Assembly: GCA_022446885.1 (NCBI GenBank)
Contig: JAKVBU010000022.1
Coordinates: 1 to 58,621, forward strand
Length of the DNA stretch: 58,621 nucleotides
DNA from: Phycisphaerales bacterium
GTDB lineage: Bacteria; Planctomycetota; Phycisphaerae; Phycisphaerales; SM1A02
Direction: 5' to 3'
A program made the position numbers and the translations under genes. Under the pieces are notes generated by a model. That model ran no database searches, was not told where the DNA came from, and worked only from the letters and a program-made list of their open reading frames with translations. Positions 45,191-56,392 of this stretch are shown here, piece after piece; the first letter of the stretch is position 1; each line of letters opens with the position of its first letter.

Positions 45191-45251
45191 GGCCGGCCCT
45201 GACCAATCGACTGAATCAGCACACACAGGCATCCCACGGGAAGCAACACCA

Positions 45252-48200
45252 ATGAACGAAAACGTCTTCGACCGTGTCAACGACTTCAGCTCAGTCCGCA
45301 TTGGATTGGCCAGCCCCACCGACATCCGCAGTTGGAGTTTCGGTGAGGTCAAGAAGCCCGAGACCATCAATTACCGCACCTACCGCCCTGAGAAGGACGG
45401 TCTTTTCTGCGAGCGGATCTTTGGTCCCGAACGCGACTACGAGTGTGGTTGCGGCAAGTACAAGGGCACCAAGTTCAAGGGCATCATCTGTGACCGCTGC
45501 GGCGTGAAGGTGACGCACTCTCGTGTCCGCCGCAAGCGAATGGGCCACATCAATCTGGCCGCGCCCATCGTGCACATCTGGTTCTTCAAGGCGCTGCCCA
45601 GCCGTCTGGGCACGCTGCTGCAGATGAAGACCGCAGACCTGGAGAAGGTCATCTACTTCCAGGACTACGTAGTCACTGATCCCGGTGACACCGAGTTCGA
45701 AGCCCGACAGGTGATCGACGAAGATCAGTGCCACGAAGCCCAGCGCCAATGGGGCCCTTCGTCATTCAAGGCGATGATGGGTGCCGACGCCGTTCGTGAG
45801 CTGCTTTCCCAACTTGACCTGACTGCCGCGGCCGCCGAGATCCGCGAGGAGTTCAGCAAGACCCGCAGCAAGCAACGCATGAAGGATCTCGCCAAGCGAC
45901 TGAAGCTGGTCGAACAGATCCGGAACTCACAGAACGACCCATCTTGGATGGTGCTCGACGTGGTTCCGGTCATTCCGCCAGACCTGCGGCCCTTGGTGTT
46001 GCTGGAGTCGGGCAACTTCGCCACGAGCGACCTCAACGATCTGTATCGCCGCATCATCAACCGCAACAACCGTCTCAAGAAGCTGATGGACCTCAATGCC
46101 CCCGAGGTCATCATCCGCAACGAGAAGCGAATGTTGCAGCAGGCGGTAGATGCGTTGTTCGACAACGACCGTTGCCGCCGCCCCGTGTTGGGCTCCAGCA
46201 ACCGTCCGCTCAAGTCACTCACCGACATGATCAAGGGCAAGCAGGGCCGCTTCCGCGAAAACCTGCTGGGCAAGCGAGTTGACTACTCCGCTCGTTCCGT
46301 GATCGTGGTGGGCCCCGAACTGGCCCTGCATCAGTGCGGCCTTCCCAAGAAGATCGCCCTGGAGCTCTATCAGCCATTCATCATCCGGCGTCTCAAGGAA
46401 CACGGCCTCGCCGACACGATCAAGTCGGCCAAGCGGATGCTCGAACGCCGTGATCCGGAAGTGTGGGACATCCTCGAGCAGGTCATTCACCAGCATCCGG
46501 TGCTGCTCAACCGTGCCCCAACCTTGCACCGCATGGGTATTCAGGCCTTCGAGCCCGTGCTGGTGGAAGGCAACGCCATCACGCTCCACCCACTGGTGTG
46601 CACTGGCTACAACGCCGACTTTGACGGTGACCAGATGGCCGTGCATCTGCCGCTCTCTCTGGAGGCGCAGGTCGAGGCGCATGTGCTCATGCTCTCGACG
46701 CACAACATCTTCTCACCGGCCAACGGCAACCCGATTGTGTCGCCCTCGCAGGACATCATCATGGGCGTCTACTTCCTGACGCACATGGACCCCGAGGATC
46801 AGCGGCCCGAGTCTGAACTCAATGCCTACCTGAGCGCCGAAGATGCCATGCTCGCCCACGACCACGGCATCATCGATCTGCACGAGCGCATCCTCGTTCG
46901 ACTGCCCCGATTCGCAGAGGTCGTTGGCTCCGAGACCGGGCGCCCCGAGGGCATGTCGGACAACCATCGGCTCGTGACCACTGCCGGCCGCGTGATCTTC
47001 AGCCGGATCCTTGGAGATGGCATGCCCTTCTTCAACTGCGCTCTTGGCAAGAAGGGCTGCAGCCGGGTGATTGACGACACCTACAAGCGTCTGGGACGCC
47101 CCGCGACGCTGGAACTGCTCGATGCCATGAAGAGCAGAGGCTTCCGAAGTGCGACCACTTCGGGCCTGTCTATCGCCATCACCGACATGCGGATCCCCGC
47201 AACCAAGGGTGAACTCATCGACTCGGCCCAGAAGAAGGCCGATCGGGTCGAGAAGAACTTCGAGGTCGGTGCCTTGACCGATCGTGAGCGCCACAACCAG
47301 TTGCTCGACATCTGGGCCAGCTGCCGTGAGGAGCTCACACGAGAACTGGTCAAGACGCTCAAGGAGGATCGCCGCGATCTGAACACCCTCACCGAAGTGC
47401 CCATCGACGGCGATGAGGGACGCCGGTATCTCAACCCGGTGTTCCTGATGTCCACATCGGGCGCTCGAGGCAACGTCAGCCAGATGCAACAGCTGGCCGG
47501 CATGCGTGGTTTGATGGCCAAGCCCAGCGGCGAGATCATCGAAACGCCCATCCGCGCCAACTTCCGCGAAGGCTTGAACGTGTTGGAGTATTTCTCCTCC
47601 ACCCACGGTGCACGTAAGGGTTTGGCTGACACCGCCCTCAAGACGGCGGACTCGGGTTATCTCACTCGAAAGCTCTACGACGTGGCTCAATCGGTCGTCG
47701 TGACCGAGCACGACTGCGGCACCCGCCGTGGCATCGGCAAGCGGGCCATCTACAAGGGTGAAGAGGTAGACGTACCACTGCGTGAGATCGTCATCGGCCG
47801 AACGAGTCGACAGTCGATCATCAACCCGATGACCGACGAGGTGATCGTCGGTGAGAACCAGCTCATCACGCACGCCGTCGCTGAGCGGATCGAATCGTTG
47901 GGCATTGACTCAGTACAGGTTCGCAGCCCCCTGACCTGCGATACGCCCCGAGGCGTGTGCGCCTGCTGCTACGGCATGGACATGTCCACCGGCACCCTCG
48001 TCGAAGGCGGGCTGGCCGTGGGCACCATCGCAGCCCAGTCGATCGGCGAGCCGGGTACGCAGCTGACAATGCGAACATTCCACACGGGCGGCATCGCCTC
48101 CCGCAGCCTCACCGAGACCAGCTACCGGGCTGGCGCCGGCGGCACCATCGAACTTCGCGACTGTCGCGAAGTCTCGGTGGAAGTCGATGGTGACACGCAT

Positions 48201-49601
48201 CTGGTCGCACTCAAGCGACAGGGTGAAGTTGCCGTGCTCGATGAGCGTGGCCGAGAGCTTGAGAAGTTCAAGGTGCCTTACGGCGCCATCATCCACCACG
48301 GCGCGGGCGACAAGGTTCGCAAGGGTCAGGTGCTCTGCGAGTGGAACCCCCACCTCACGCCGATTCTTGCCGAGGAGACGGGCATCGTCCGCTTCCGCGA
48401 CATCGAGGTGGGCAAGACCATCCGCGAGGAGGCCGTCAAGGGATCGACCACCGAGCGGATCGTCATCGAGCACACCGGAGAGATGCACCCGCAGATCGTC
48501 ATCGAGGACAAGGAAGGCAAGATTCTCGACTTCCACCACCTGCCGGCCAAGGCCCGCATCGAGGTGACGGAAGGCCAGGAGATCAAGCAGGGCCTCATGC
48601 TGGCCCGACAGCCCAAGGATGTGGCCGGCAGCGCCGACATCGTCGGTGGTCTGCCACGTGTAACCGAGATCTTTGAGGCCCGAACGCCCAAGGAGCCGGC
48701 CGTCATGGCCCAGGTCTCCGGCCGCGTCGAGCTGCACGACGATGTCCGCAAGGGCAAGATGACCATCCGCGTCGTCACCGAGTCGGGCACCGAGATCGAC
48801 CATCACGTGCCACAGGGCAAGCACCTGCTGGTGCACCGCAGCGACTGGGTGGAAGCTGGCGATCCGCTGACCGAAGGCCCCTTGGACCCGCAGGAGATCC
48901 TCTCCATTCAGGGCGAAGAGAAGGTGTTCACCTACATGCTCGACGAGGTGCAGAACGTGTACCGAGCACAGGGTGTGCCCATCTCCGACAAGCACATCGA
49001 GACCATTCTCAGCTGCATGCTGAGCAAGGCCCTCGTTCGCAAGCCCGGCGACACCTCGCTCCTCCCGGAGGAAATCGTGGATCGATCGCTGGTTCGCCAG
49101 CAGAATGCGGACTTGGTCAAGAAGGTCCGAATCGACGATCCGGGCGATACCAACTTCGTCACCGGCGATCTGGTCACCCGGACCGATGTCAAGGAGGCCA
49201 ACGCACTGGCTGACGCCGAGGGCAAACAGGGCGCCAAGACCAAGAAGTGCATGCCCGCCACCTACGAGATCCGGCTGCTGGGCATTACCAAGGCCTCGCT
49301 CCAGAGCGACTCATTCCTGTCCAGTGCGTCCTTCCAAGAGACCACCAAGGTGCTCACGGAAGCCTCTCTGAGGGGCGCTGTGGACGACCTCAAGGGCCTC
49401 AAGGAGAACGTGCTGCTGGGCCACCTGATCCCCGCCGGGACCGGCTTTGAGACCTACACCAAGATGCAGGTGCTGCATCTGGCCGAGCCGCCCACCACCG
49501 AAGAAGAGGATCTGGAAATGGTGGCCATTGCCGCCGCCCAGGAGGCCGAGGCGCTGGGGGCCGAGCCCCCGGAATTGGCCGCCGCCGCGGCTCAGGAGTG
49601 A
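45252..49601 (+). CDS. rpoC: DNA-directed RNA polymerase beta' subunit
   Basis: 1449 residues. The N-terminal zinc site is present ([20 protein letters not shown]). The catalytic metal triad is in [13 protein letters not shown]. Later segments include [20 protein letters not shown], the second zinc-region cysteines ([15 protein letters not shown]) and [13 protein letters not shown] of the trigger-loop/bridge region. It ends in a Glu/Ala-rich tail. It follows rpoB as in nearly all bacteria. Confidence 0.98.
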   Translation: MNENVFDRVNDFSSVRIGLASPTDIRSWSFGEVKKPETINYRTYRPEKDGLFCERIFGPERDYECGCGKYKGTKFKGIICDRCGVKVTHSRVRRKRMGHINLAAPIVHIWFFKALPSRLGTLLQMKTADLEKVIYFQDYVVTDPGDTEFEARQVIDEDQCHEAQRQWGPSSFKAMMGADAVRELLSQLDLTAAAAEIREEFSKTRSKQRMKDLAKRLKLVEQIRNSQNDPSWMVLDVVPVIPPDLRPLVLLESGNFATSDLNDLYRRIINRNNRLKKLMDLNAPEVIIRNEKRMLQQAVDALFDNDRCRRPVLGSSNRPLKSLTDMIKGKQGRFRENLLGKRVDYSARSVIVVGPELALHQCGLPKKIALELYQPFIIRRLKEHGLADTIKSAKRMLERRDPEVWDILEQVIHQHPVLLNRAPTLHRMGIQAFEPVLVEGNAITLHPLVCTGYNADFDGDQMAVHLPLSLEAQVEAHVLMLSTHNIFSPANGNPIVSPSQDIIMGVYFLTHMDPEDQRPESELNAYLSAEDAMLAHDHGIIDLHERILVRLPRFAEVVGSETGRPEGMSDNHRLVTTAGRVIFSRILGDGMPFFNCALGKKGCSRVIDDTYKRLGRPATLELLDAMKSRGFRSATTSGLSIAITDMRIPATKGELIDSAQKKADRVEKNFEVGALTDRERHNQLLDIWASCREELTRELVKTLKEDRRDLNTLTEVPIDGDEGRRYLNPVFLMSTSGARGNVSQMQQLAGMRGLMAKPSGEIIETPIRANFREGLNVLEYFSSTHGARKGLADTALKTADSGYLTRKLYDVAQSVVVTEHDCGTRRGIGKRAIYKGEEVDVPLREIVIGRTSRQSIINPMTDEVIVGENQLITHAVAERIESLGIDSVQVRSPLTCDTPRGVCACCYGMDMSTGTLVEGGLAVGTIAAQSIGEPGTQLTMRTFHTGGIASRSLTETSYRAGAGGTIELRDCREVSVEVDGDTHLVALKRQGEVAVLDERGRELEKFKVPYGAIIHHGAGDKVRKGQVLCEWNPHLTPILAEETGIVRFRDIEVGKTIREEAVKGSTTERIVIEHTGEMHPQIVIEDKEGKILDFHHLPAKARIEVTEGQEIKQGLMLARQPKDVAGSADIVGGLPRVTEIFEARTPKEPAVMAQVSGRVELHDDVRKGKMTIRVVTESGTEIDHHVPQGKHLLVHRSDWVEAGDPLTEGPLDPQEILSIQGEEKVFTYMLDEVQNVYRAQGVPISDKHIETILSCMLSKALVRKPGDTSLLPEEIVDRSLVRQQNADLVKKVRIDDPGDTNFVTGDLVTRTDVKEANALADAEGKQGAKTKKCMPATYEIRLLGITKASLQSDSFLSSASFQETTKVLTEASLRGAVDDLKGLKENVLLGHLIPAGTGFETYTKMQVLHLAEPPTTEEEDLEMVAIAAAQEAEALGAEPPELAAAAAQE

Positions 49602-49636
49602 GCCGGGGAGATCGCCTCGACATTGCCACAAATCCC

Positions 49637-49672
49637 CACCGGCCGGTTGTCCCCAAGGGCAGCCGGCCGGTG
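49637..49672 (+). terminator. Terminator of the rpoBC operon
   Basis: A 10-bp perfect stem, CACCGGCCGG / CCGGCCGGTG, is followed by GTCTTCAA, a weak T-tract. It lies 35 bases past the rpoC stop. Confidence 0.7.
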
Positions 49673-49842
49673 GTCTTCAAGTGCCCAAGTTGGGGATTCC
49701 CATGGACAAGCGGTGGTACACTTCGAGGAAAGGTGAAGGAACCGCAATCGCGGGAATCCGTCGGCCAGGAGAGGCCGTATCGGGTCCTGATCCGGCATGA
49801 GGCCAGAGTGCACCGGGGAGACCGGGCACGAGGAGACGAGAG

Positions 49843-52800
49843 ATGCGCGCAGCGCCTGTACACGTGATGGTGGTGACGTCCCTGGTGGGTGTCGCACTTG
49901 GTTTGACCGCTCTGGCCACGGGTGCCACGAGCAAGGGCGAGCGACTGGAACGCCAGCCCTCGTTCATCACCGAAGCACCCGTCACGTCACCGGCTCGCAC
50001 AGTCAGCAGCGAACCTGCACGCAGCGCCAAGCCTGCACCCGGAGACAGGCCTGCACCCGGAGACAGGCCTGCACCCGGAGACAGGCCTGCACCCGGAGAC
50101 AGGCCTGCACGCTCGATCGATCTGCAGGCCCCGGCAGACACCACTGCACGCCTCAAGATTCGTTTTGACGAAGAAGACGCCCTGAGGCTGCTGCCTGACG
50201 GTCGGCTCTTTTCGCTGCGTGGTGCCGAGGTTGAGTCCATCCAATCGGTGCTGGACACGAACAACGTCAAACTGGTTTCCGCCGTCGACATGCCTGAGGC
50301 GAAGGTGACCGAGATTCGGGCCTCATTCGAGCGTCGAACCGGCCACGTGATGGAGGACATCGGCGCAACGATGTGGCTCGATGGCGATCCTGACAGCGTG
50401 CAAACCGCCGCAACTGAACTGAGTCGAGCCGGCCGTCTGCAGATGGCCCGCTATAGCGCATCCACTGACACGACGAGTCTTTCAGGTGCGACCGCTTCCA
50501 GATCAGGCAAGGTGCGAGCATCAAACCATCGCGGTGGTATCAACGCACCCGGCCGCCCCGCCCCCGATAGCCACCTGCTCAGCCACGGTCTCGACATTCC
50601 CGTGATTCCCGTCCCTGAGCAGCCACCACACGTGGGTCAGCCTCCGCAATTCGACGACTTCCGAGCGATGAAGGACCACGAGCAGCGCTTGCAGGATCGC
50701 ATCGATCAGGCGCAGGCCTACGCCATGGACGTCAACGATCGTCACATGCGTGATGGCGCCATTACGCGTGGCCAGGCGGTGTACTGCTGTGTCTTCACGA
50801 TCTCGGGGTTGCCCGGTGAAGAAGTCTGGAACAAGCGGTGTGAGGGTTCGCTGGGCGACATGACCGCTGACGCCTGCGATGACCTCAATCAAGACGGCAT
50901 CACCGTCGCCTTCGTCCGCAACGAGTGGACTGGCCCCAACGACCCGACCAATGACTGCTTCACGAACTGCCTTGACAACACCATCCAAGCCAACAATTAC
51001 GGCGCCTGCTGCAATGCGCCCGGCACCCGCGATGGCGAAGACATGCTGCAGAACGAGTGCACAGAGGCCGGCGGCGAGTTCAACGGCAGCACAGCAGACC
51101 CGGCCCAATATCTTGCATGGCTCAATTGCGATGCCTGTGTGCAGGTGTGGGGCGCCTGCTGCTTCGAGGCGGTCAATCCTGATTTCACCGCCTTCATCTG
51201 GGATAACACTGGACCAGACTGGACCAAGGCCGTCTGCAATGGAGCATTCCCAGAGACGCAGGTCAACGAACCAACCGTGACGGCCTTCCAGATGCGAAGC
51301 CCAGCAGCAAGTTTCTACACGGGCTGGTCGGCACTGTTCGACGACGGTTCCGCCGGCTGGACCTGGCAGGACACCGACGGGCCGCCGGGCCAGATCATGA
51401 ATCCCTCGATGATCGTGAACACACGACTCATCAGCAACTCCGAAGACGAGACCGCCTGTGAACGCTGTGTTGCAGCCGGTGGCTTCTATGTGGGGGACGG
51501 CACCCAGCCGCAGACGCCGGTCTGGGAAGACCTCGGCGGCGTGGTGGTGATCTGCGGACAGCCCGGTGTGCTCGGCATCACCGACTGCTCCGAAGGCGAT
51601 GTTGATCAGACCAATGTGTTGGGCGCCTGCTGCGTCGCGGGCGTACCGAGCATCTCGACGCAGGCTGCCTGCTTTGATGCGGCTGATGATGCCGATCAGA
51701 ACCGGTATGCCTGCTGGCAGCTCAACATGTTGCTGCCGTCCAACTCTCTGACACAGGAGCCCGAGGGCACCGATATCCACGAAGGCTTCTGGCGTCCGTG
51801 GTGGATCATGTTCTTCACGCCGCCGTCTGCGGGCACGTACGACGTGCCGGACATCTACGACTGGTTCGTGCCTTTCTGGGAATACGCTGGCGACTACACG
51901 CCGTGGACGGGGTGGGATCCGGGCCGCTGGTGGGATGAGGGCTTCCAGCCGAACTTCGCCCCTCCGGGCCAACCGGCGACGACTCGCGATCTATTCACAC
52001 AGAGAATCTTCCCCGAGTTCTCCCTCGCCTCGGCCCTCATGCCCGCCTTCCCCACGGATGATGACGGCGCGGTGGATGGCACGTTCATCAACTTCTACCG
52101 CCCTGCCGACTATGGGCCGTGCATCCGATTCGGCTTGCCCCCCACATGCTTCGAACTCGTGCCCGACTACGGGCTGCCACAACAGCCCGGCGACTGGTTC
52201 CCATGGGACGACCCACAGACCGGCGCTACTTGGCCAGTGGTGCCGCACGTCAACCCCTATGTGTTCGAGATGCACTGCATCGGTGTCCAGGCAGATCCGA
52301 CGGACTTCCCCAACTTCTTCCCTTGGGAGTTCGGTCGCAACCGCTGGACTGACGACTGGAAGTTCTTCGACATCATGCGCAATGCCGCGCAGAACAACCA
52401 ACTCGGCTTCTCGCCCAGTTATGACTTCTCCGGCGGCACCCGCTATCTCAATGAAGACCGACCTGGCATCACAACCTGGCAGTACCTCGGTGATGGCAAT
52501 CGCCCCAACCCCAATCCGAACATGCCCCCGCATGATCAGGAGTACGGGTGGCCCTATGTTCCGGGTCAATCCGGTGAGCCTACCCGCGGTTCGTGCTACT
52601 ACCAGCACACCGACTGGTTCCCCACCATTCCCGGCACCGAAGTCGAATCAGACTTCCCCGGCAATCAGGCCTGCTACGTCGGCACCTTCTGCGATCAGGC
52701 CGCCTGCTGCGATGACGTCGCCGCGATCATTCCCGGGTGCTGCACCGACGGTGAGTTGAGCGAGTGGAACAGCCTGTGTGTGCAGGTAGCCCTCGACATC

Positions 52801-55662
52801 TTGGCCGGGCACAAGGAGGTCGGCGACGACTTTGCCAACTGGAGATGCACCGGCATCAGTCCCTTCGCAACCCCCGAGTATCCGGGCAACTTCCCCGGAT
52901 CTGGTTTCTCGGGTGAGTGGGCCTACGACTCGGACGCTCGAAACTACCGGTTGAACCAGTACTTCGAGAGCACCTTGCCAGCAGACCTGCAGCCGGGCAC
53001 GCCAGTGCCGCCGCGGCTGGCTGACGGCACACCAAATCCAGACTGGCCCGCCTATCGACGACAGGTCACCAAGGCCGCTCGTGTGGCGATGTTCGCACCT
53101 CGCTGCCAGGGCATCTACTCCACCAAGGGCCAGTGCAACGTGCCCAGCACGCTCAGCGGTATCGGCTCATGGGACGTGGCCGCCATGGATGATGAACTCA
53201 TCATTGGCTGTCAGGACTACACCTGCTGCCTGCGCGTCATCGCACAATTGCTCACCGAGAAAGACATCGCTGGCAGCAGCGAAAATGACTTCGACTGGGT
53301 CCCACGAAAGTGGACGCAGGAGATGGCGGACATGGCCACCGGCTATGTCGAGTCTGACGGCACCGTGCATGCCCCGATCTGCTACACGACGACCGGTGGC
53401 ACCTGGAACCTGGTGACCGAGCCCACGCCCGCGCTCTTCCCGCTGCAATTGCACATGGGCGCCGAAGCCCTGGTCGAAGCGCTTGCCCTTGCCGACACAG
53501 CCCCCAAGGGATCCAATGGCGATGTCGTGCGGCAGATCTACGGCCCTGATGGCGCCGCCATCGTGCCGGAGCTGCGAGAGATAATCAGTGCACCATTCGC
53601 GTCCAAACTCCGTGAGAGCATCCTCCAAGAGCTGCCCATGCAGAACATCTATGACGTGCTGCCAGACCCCTACTACGGCGGTGATGGCATGGCGCTCTAC
53701 CCAGCGCAGGAGATCGCCCAGTTCGACGGAGACTTCGAGTCTCTGTTGAAGGTGAGCCAGAACTACGAGGCGATCACCGGATCGCCTACTGGAGGCCTCG
53801 GCCGTGGCATGCAGATTGGTGTACTCACCGAGTCGGCATGGCTGCAGACGGACGTCACCAATGGCCGCGGCGCCATACACGAGGATCTCGGGAACATCCT
53901 CCCCGATCCGTTCTATGACTGGAGTGAACGCGACCCCGACACCGGTCTCTATGTGAATCCGTTGAACCTGGCCGACGATGGCCAGTGTGCTCGCGGCACC
54001 GCTGTACTTGGCATCGTCGGCGCAACCAGCCCGAGCGCCAACTGGGTCGGTGGGCCTACGTCTGCGACCGGCGCCTGCCACCTGCCGTATGACAATGGCG
54101 GCGTGCCCTGCACGGATGTCGTTACCAAGGTGGACTGCTTCGCCTTGGGCGGCACCTGGTACTCGGGCATCACCTGCGAGTCGTTCAACGATGGTCAGGA
54201 TCGCGCCAGCGTTCCCGGTGTCAACAACTTCGGCGTTCAGGGCATGTGCGCTGACGCCATGACCTGGTTCTTCCCTACCCAGACGCAATCTGGAAGCCGG
54301 CTTGAGGCTGCGTTCCTCAGTGCCATCACGGTCCTTCAGCCCGGCGATGTGCTGCTGCTGGCCATGAATCCCGACAATTACGATGATCCTTCCGGCTGCC
54401 TCATCCTCGACACTGAGGTGCAGGAATGGGTCGCAATCGCCCAGGCCTTCGACATTGTCGTCGTGGTGCCGGCTGGCGATCGCCAAGTGGCACTTGATCT
54501 GAGCGGTGTTGAGGAAGACATCACCTTGGATGCACTGGCTGTTGTCGGTGGCGCTGTGCCTTCAGGCAATGGCGAATATCTGCGATGGTGGTCTTCGAAC
54601 TACGCTGAAGCGAACACCGTCGCGGGGCGAGATAGTTCAACTGTCAGCCACTGTGCGTGGGGCGGCCTCGTCACCACCACCGGCGGCAACATGAACATCA
54701 CGCAGACGATGTATCAGCGTGCAGCAGTCCCACCAGCCGTTCCCCTGGAACAGCGCAGCTACACCAATGACTTCGGCTCGCAACTTGAAGGCTCGCTGGC
54801 CGCTGCCGCCCAGACGGCCGCTTCTCTAACGTGTGCGCAAGGGCTTACTCGACAGGTCTATGATCAGGTGTTCTCGCCAGCCGCCTTGATGGGTCGCCTC
54901 TACGACTCGGCAGTCCAGAGCGGCACCAACAACGGCGTGGGTTATCAGGGCACGGCCGGCACAACGGACGGCCAGTACTCATGGGATCTCCTTGAAGGTG
55001 AGGCTGCCAACTACGTGGGCCGATTCCCGCAGTTGCACAATCTCGCCATGGACATCGCCCTGCTTGATCCACCCGATGAGGATGAGATTGCAACGGGCCC
55101 ACCGTCCTATCCCGTGCAGTTCGATGTGCTCGTGGGCACCTTGGTTGACGGAAACGTCTTCTACCTGCGGATGCCCGATGAGAACCTCGAAATCGAGGTG
55201 GCTTCTGCCGAGCACGGCGAGGGGCCAATCACGCCACCAGCTGGCACCTGGATGCCAGGTCCCGCGTTCCACCTCGGCTATGGCAATGCGATCGAGATTA
55301 TGGTCACGTTCGCGACCAGTGGTGAGTTTGACTACGCCGACATCTTCGGTGCCCTTGGGCAGCGAGTCGGCCCCAACCGCTACGGCATGGAAATGCCGTA
55401 CATGTTCAACTTCACCATGAACCAATGGGAGCCAATGGTCACCGCGACGGCAACCACACCGCAGGATGCCAACCCGTTCCCCTTCGACTACAACGTGTTC
55501 GACGGGTCGGATTGGCGTGACTACCTCAACCCCGAATCGGGTGAGCGTCATAACCAAGTCTACTTCCGACTGGGCTACTCCTGTGCAGACTCGCCCTACA
55601 CCATCGAGTTTGACCACATCGAACTCAAGGCGATCGACCTGCCCGACTCTGGCGGTTCCTGA
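49843..55662 (+). CDS. Giant secreted protein with degenerate subtilase (S8) domain and Cys-rich segments (1939 aa)
   Basis: An exported protein. The hydrophobic N-terminus (MRAAPVHVMVVTSLVGVALG) is preceded by AGGAGA at 8 bases. Regions: a low-complexity Pro/Ala segment with four PAPGDR repeats (about 64-87); a mixed region to about 300; GACC-type Cys motifs at about 387, 436 and 590; a large Trp/Pro/Tyr/Asp-rich middle part to about 1270 with more Cys pairs (AACCDDVAAIIPGCC); and from about 1320 to 1700 a subtilase-like domain. In the last, strands and loops match S8 proteases (FDIVVVVPAGD, WWSSNYAEANTVAG, GSQLEGSLAAAAQTAA). The usual catalytic Asp is Thr1329, His is Arg1384, the oxyanion Asn is Asp1546, and only Ser1651 may remain. 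Activity is therefore unlikely. The C-terminal about 240 residues are a beta-rich domain. There is no dockerin. Confidence 0.82.
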   Translation: MRAAPVHVMVVTSLVGVALGLTALATGATSKGERLERQPSFITEAPVTSPARTVSSEPARSAKPAPGDRPAPGDRPAPGDRPAPGDRPARSIDLQAPADTTARLKIRFDEEDALRLLPDGRLFSLRGAEVESIQSVLDTNNVKLVSAVDMPEAKVTEIRASFERRTGHVMEDIGATMWLDGDPDSVQTAATELSRAGRLQMARYSASTDTTSLSGATASRSGKVRASNHRGGINAPGRPAPDSHLLSHGLDIPVIPVPEQPPHVGQPPQFDDFRAMKDHEQRLQDRIDQAQAYAMDVNDRHMRDGAITRGQAVYCCVFTISGLPGEEVWNKRCEGSLGDMTADACDDLNQDGITVAFVRNEWTGPNDPTNDCFTNCLDNTIQANNYGACCNAPGTRDGEDMLQNECTEAGGEFNGSTADPAQYLAWLNCDACVQVWGACCFEAVNPDFTAFIWDNTGPDWTKAVCNGAFPETQVNEPTVTAFQMRSPAASFYTGWSALFDDGSAGWTWQDTDGPPGQIMNPSMIVNTRLISNSEDETACERCVAAGGFYVGDGTQPQTPVWEDLGGVVVICGQPGVLGITDCSEGDVDQTNVLGACCVAGVPSISTQAACFDAADDADQNRYACWQLNMLLPSNSLTQEPEGTDIHEGFWRPWWIMFFTPPSAGTYDVPDIYDWFVPFWEYAGDYTPWTGWDPGRWWDEGFQPNFAPPGQPATTRDLFTQRIFPEFSLASALMPAFPTDDDGAVDGTFINFYRPADYGPCIRFGLPPTCFELVPDYGLPQQPGDWFPWDDPQTGATWPVVPHVNPYVFEMHCIGVQADPTDFPNFFPWEFGRNRWTDDWKFFDIMRNAAQNNQLGFSPSYDFSGGTRYLNEDRPGITTWQYLGDGNRPNPNPNMPPHDQEYGWPYVPGQSGEPTRGSCYYQHTDWFPTIPGTEVESDFPGNQACYVGTFCDQAACCDDVAAIIPGCCTDGELSEWNSLCVQVALDILAGHKEVGDDFANWRCTGISPFATPEYPGNFPGSGFSGEWAYDSDARNYRLNQYFESTLPADLQPGTPVPPRLADGTPNPDWPAYRRQVTKAARVAMFAPRCQGIYSTKGQCNVPSTLSGIGSWDVAAMDDELIIGCQDYTCCLRVIAQLLTEKDIAGSSENDFDWVPRKWTQEMADMATGYVESDGTVHAPICYTTTGGTWNLVTEPTPALFPLQLHMGAEALVEALALADTAPKGSNGDVVRQIYGPDGAAIVPELREIISAPFASKLRESILQELPMQNIYDVLPDPYYGGDGMALYPAQEIAQFDGDFESLLKVSQNYEAITGSPTGGLGRGMQIGVLTESAWLQTDVTNGRGAIHEDLGNILPDPFYDWSERDPDTGLYVNPLNLADDGQCARGTAVLGIVGATSPSANWVGGPTSATGACHLPYDNGGVPCTDVVTKVDCFALGGTWYSGITCESFNDGQDRASVPGVNNFGVQGMCADAMTWFFPTQTQSGSRLEAAFLSAITVLQPGDVLLLAMNPDNYDDPSGCLILDTEVQEWVAIAQAFDIVVVVPAGDRQVALDLSGVEEDITLDALAVVGGAVPSGNGEYLRWWSSNYAEANTVAGRDSSTVSHCAWGGLVTTTGGNMNITQTMYQRAAVPPAVPLEQRSYTNDFGSQLEGSLAAAAQTAASLTCAQGLTRQVYDQVFSPAALMGRLYDSAVQSGTNNGVGYQGTAGTTDGQYSWDLLEGEAANYVGRFPQLHNLAMDIALLDPPDEDEIATGPPSYPVQFDVLVGTLVDGNVFYLRMPDENLEIEVASAEHGEGPITPPAGTWMPGPAFHLGYGNAIEIMVTFATSGEFDYADIFGALGQRVGPNRYGMEMPYMFNFTMNQWEPMVTATATTPQDANPFPFDYNVFDGSDWRDYLNPESGERHNQVYFRLGYSCADSPYTIEFDHIELKAIDLPDSGGS
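50032..50110 (+). repeat. 18-bp perfect tandem repeat encoding PAPGDR
   Basis: CCTGCACCCGGAGACAGG occurs four times at 50032, 50050, 50068 and 50086, followed by a 7-base partial copy. It is in frame with the giant secreted protein, giving a PAPGDR repeat of probably variable copy number. Confidence 0.95.
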
Positions 55663-56392
55663 CGCGGCTGATGTAGCCGCCGATCAGGCCATACGCAGTC
55701 AGTCCATTCACAGCGGCCTGTTCCCCTTGGGAGCAGGCCGCTGTTGCGTTCTTAACCAACGTGCCGTCTCGGGGCAATACGATGTCTTGACTGACTGACA
55801 GCGTTCATGCAGGCAAGGTTGCACAAGAACATCCAGCCTTCACGCCTCTCACTCCAGAGCTCTCAGTGAGATCTGCCCATTCCGAAATGCAATCAGATCG
55901 ACGCTGCTGCTTCTTGTCGCTCAGGCACCAGCAATTCAACACGCCACCAAGGCCGGTGGCCGCATCAACAGCCTGGCCCAAGCACCAGTTTCGGGATCTT
56001 GGTTGACTTGGGCAGGATCGGTTGGGATAGTGCCGGTGAACGCCCCCCCATCATACGGTGCATGAAGTGTGCCGGATACGGGGGCGTTCTCATGTTCCCA
56101 GTGGCCGGATTGTCACTGGCCGCTGCACTTGCCCACGCCCTCACCATTCCACCCTACCGCGACCGGTCGCCCACATCTGGCCCGGCGTGGACGCGGCACG
56201 AAGATGGGAGTTGCACATTGAAACCGCAGGGGATTCTGCAATAGCAGGCGCCAGCGTCCCTGCCAACTGGTACTTCGCCTTGAAGGGCGCAGTCGTGGAC
56301 GGCTCCACCACCTCCACAGTGGGCCCGGCTCATGCGGGGCGTTGAGCCAAACACAATCTGACGCCAAAGCAACCTCACCGCCTTAGGTGAAA
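55663..56392. other. 730-base stretch with no convincing gene
   Basis: It begins with a terminator-like hairpin. Beyond that the sequence is less GC-rich in places, and no frame shows a good start site, ribosome site and protein-like composition. The best frames (55999-56244 plus, 56058-56345 plus) have a short hydrophobic run (MFPVAGLSLAAALAHAL) but no continuation. It could be a decayed gene or an unrecognised RNA; nothing definite is seen. Confidence 0.6.
55712..55742 (+). terminator. Terminator-like hairpin after the giant protein
   Basis: A 9-bp stem, AGCGGCCTG / CAGGCCGCT, with the internal TTCC/GGGA pairs extends to a CCTT loop. It is followed by GTTGCGTTCTTAACC. It lies 49 bases past the stop codon. 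Confidence 0.75.

Noticed and set aside
46713-48995. Long minus-strand frames (386 and 361 codons) over rpoC
   Set aside because: They are antisense to conserved beta' sequence; no independent start signals or protein motifs.
50032-50110. CRISPR-like array
   Set aside because: The units are contiguous with no spacers and are in frame with a coding sequence.
50521-54486. Minus-strand frames of 483 and 439 codons over the giant protein
   Set aside because: The plus frame has the signal peptide, ribosome site and S8-like domain. The reverse frames have shadow composition.
55999-56345. Small plus-strand frames in the 55.7-56.4 kb gap
   Set aside because: No ribosome site and no continuous protein-like sequence; the hydrophobic run is cut short by stops.
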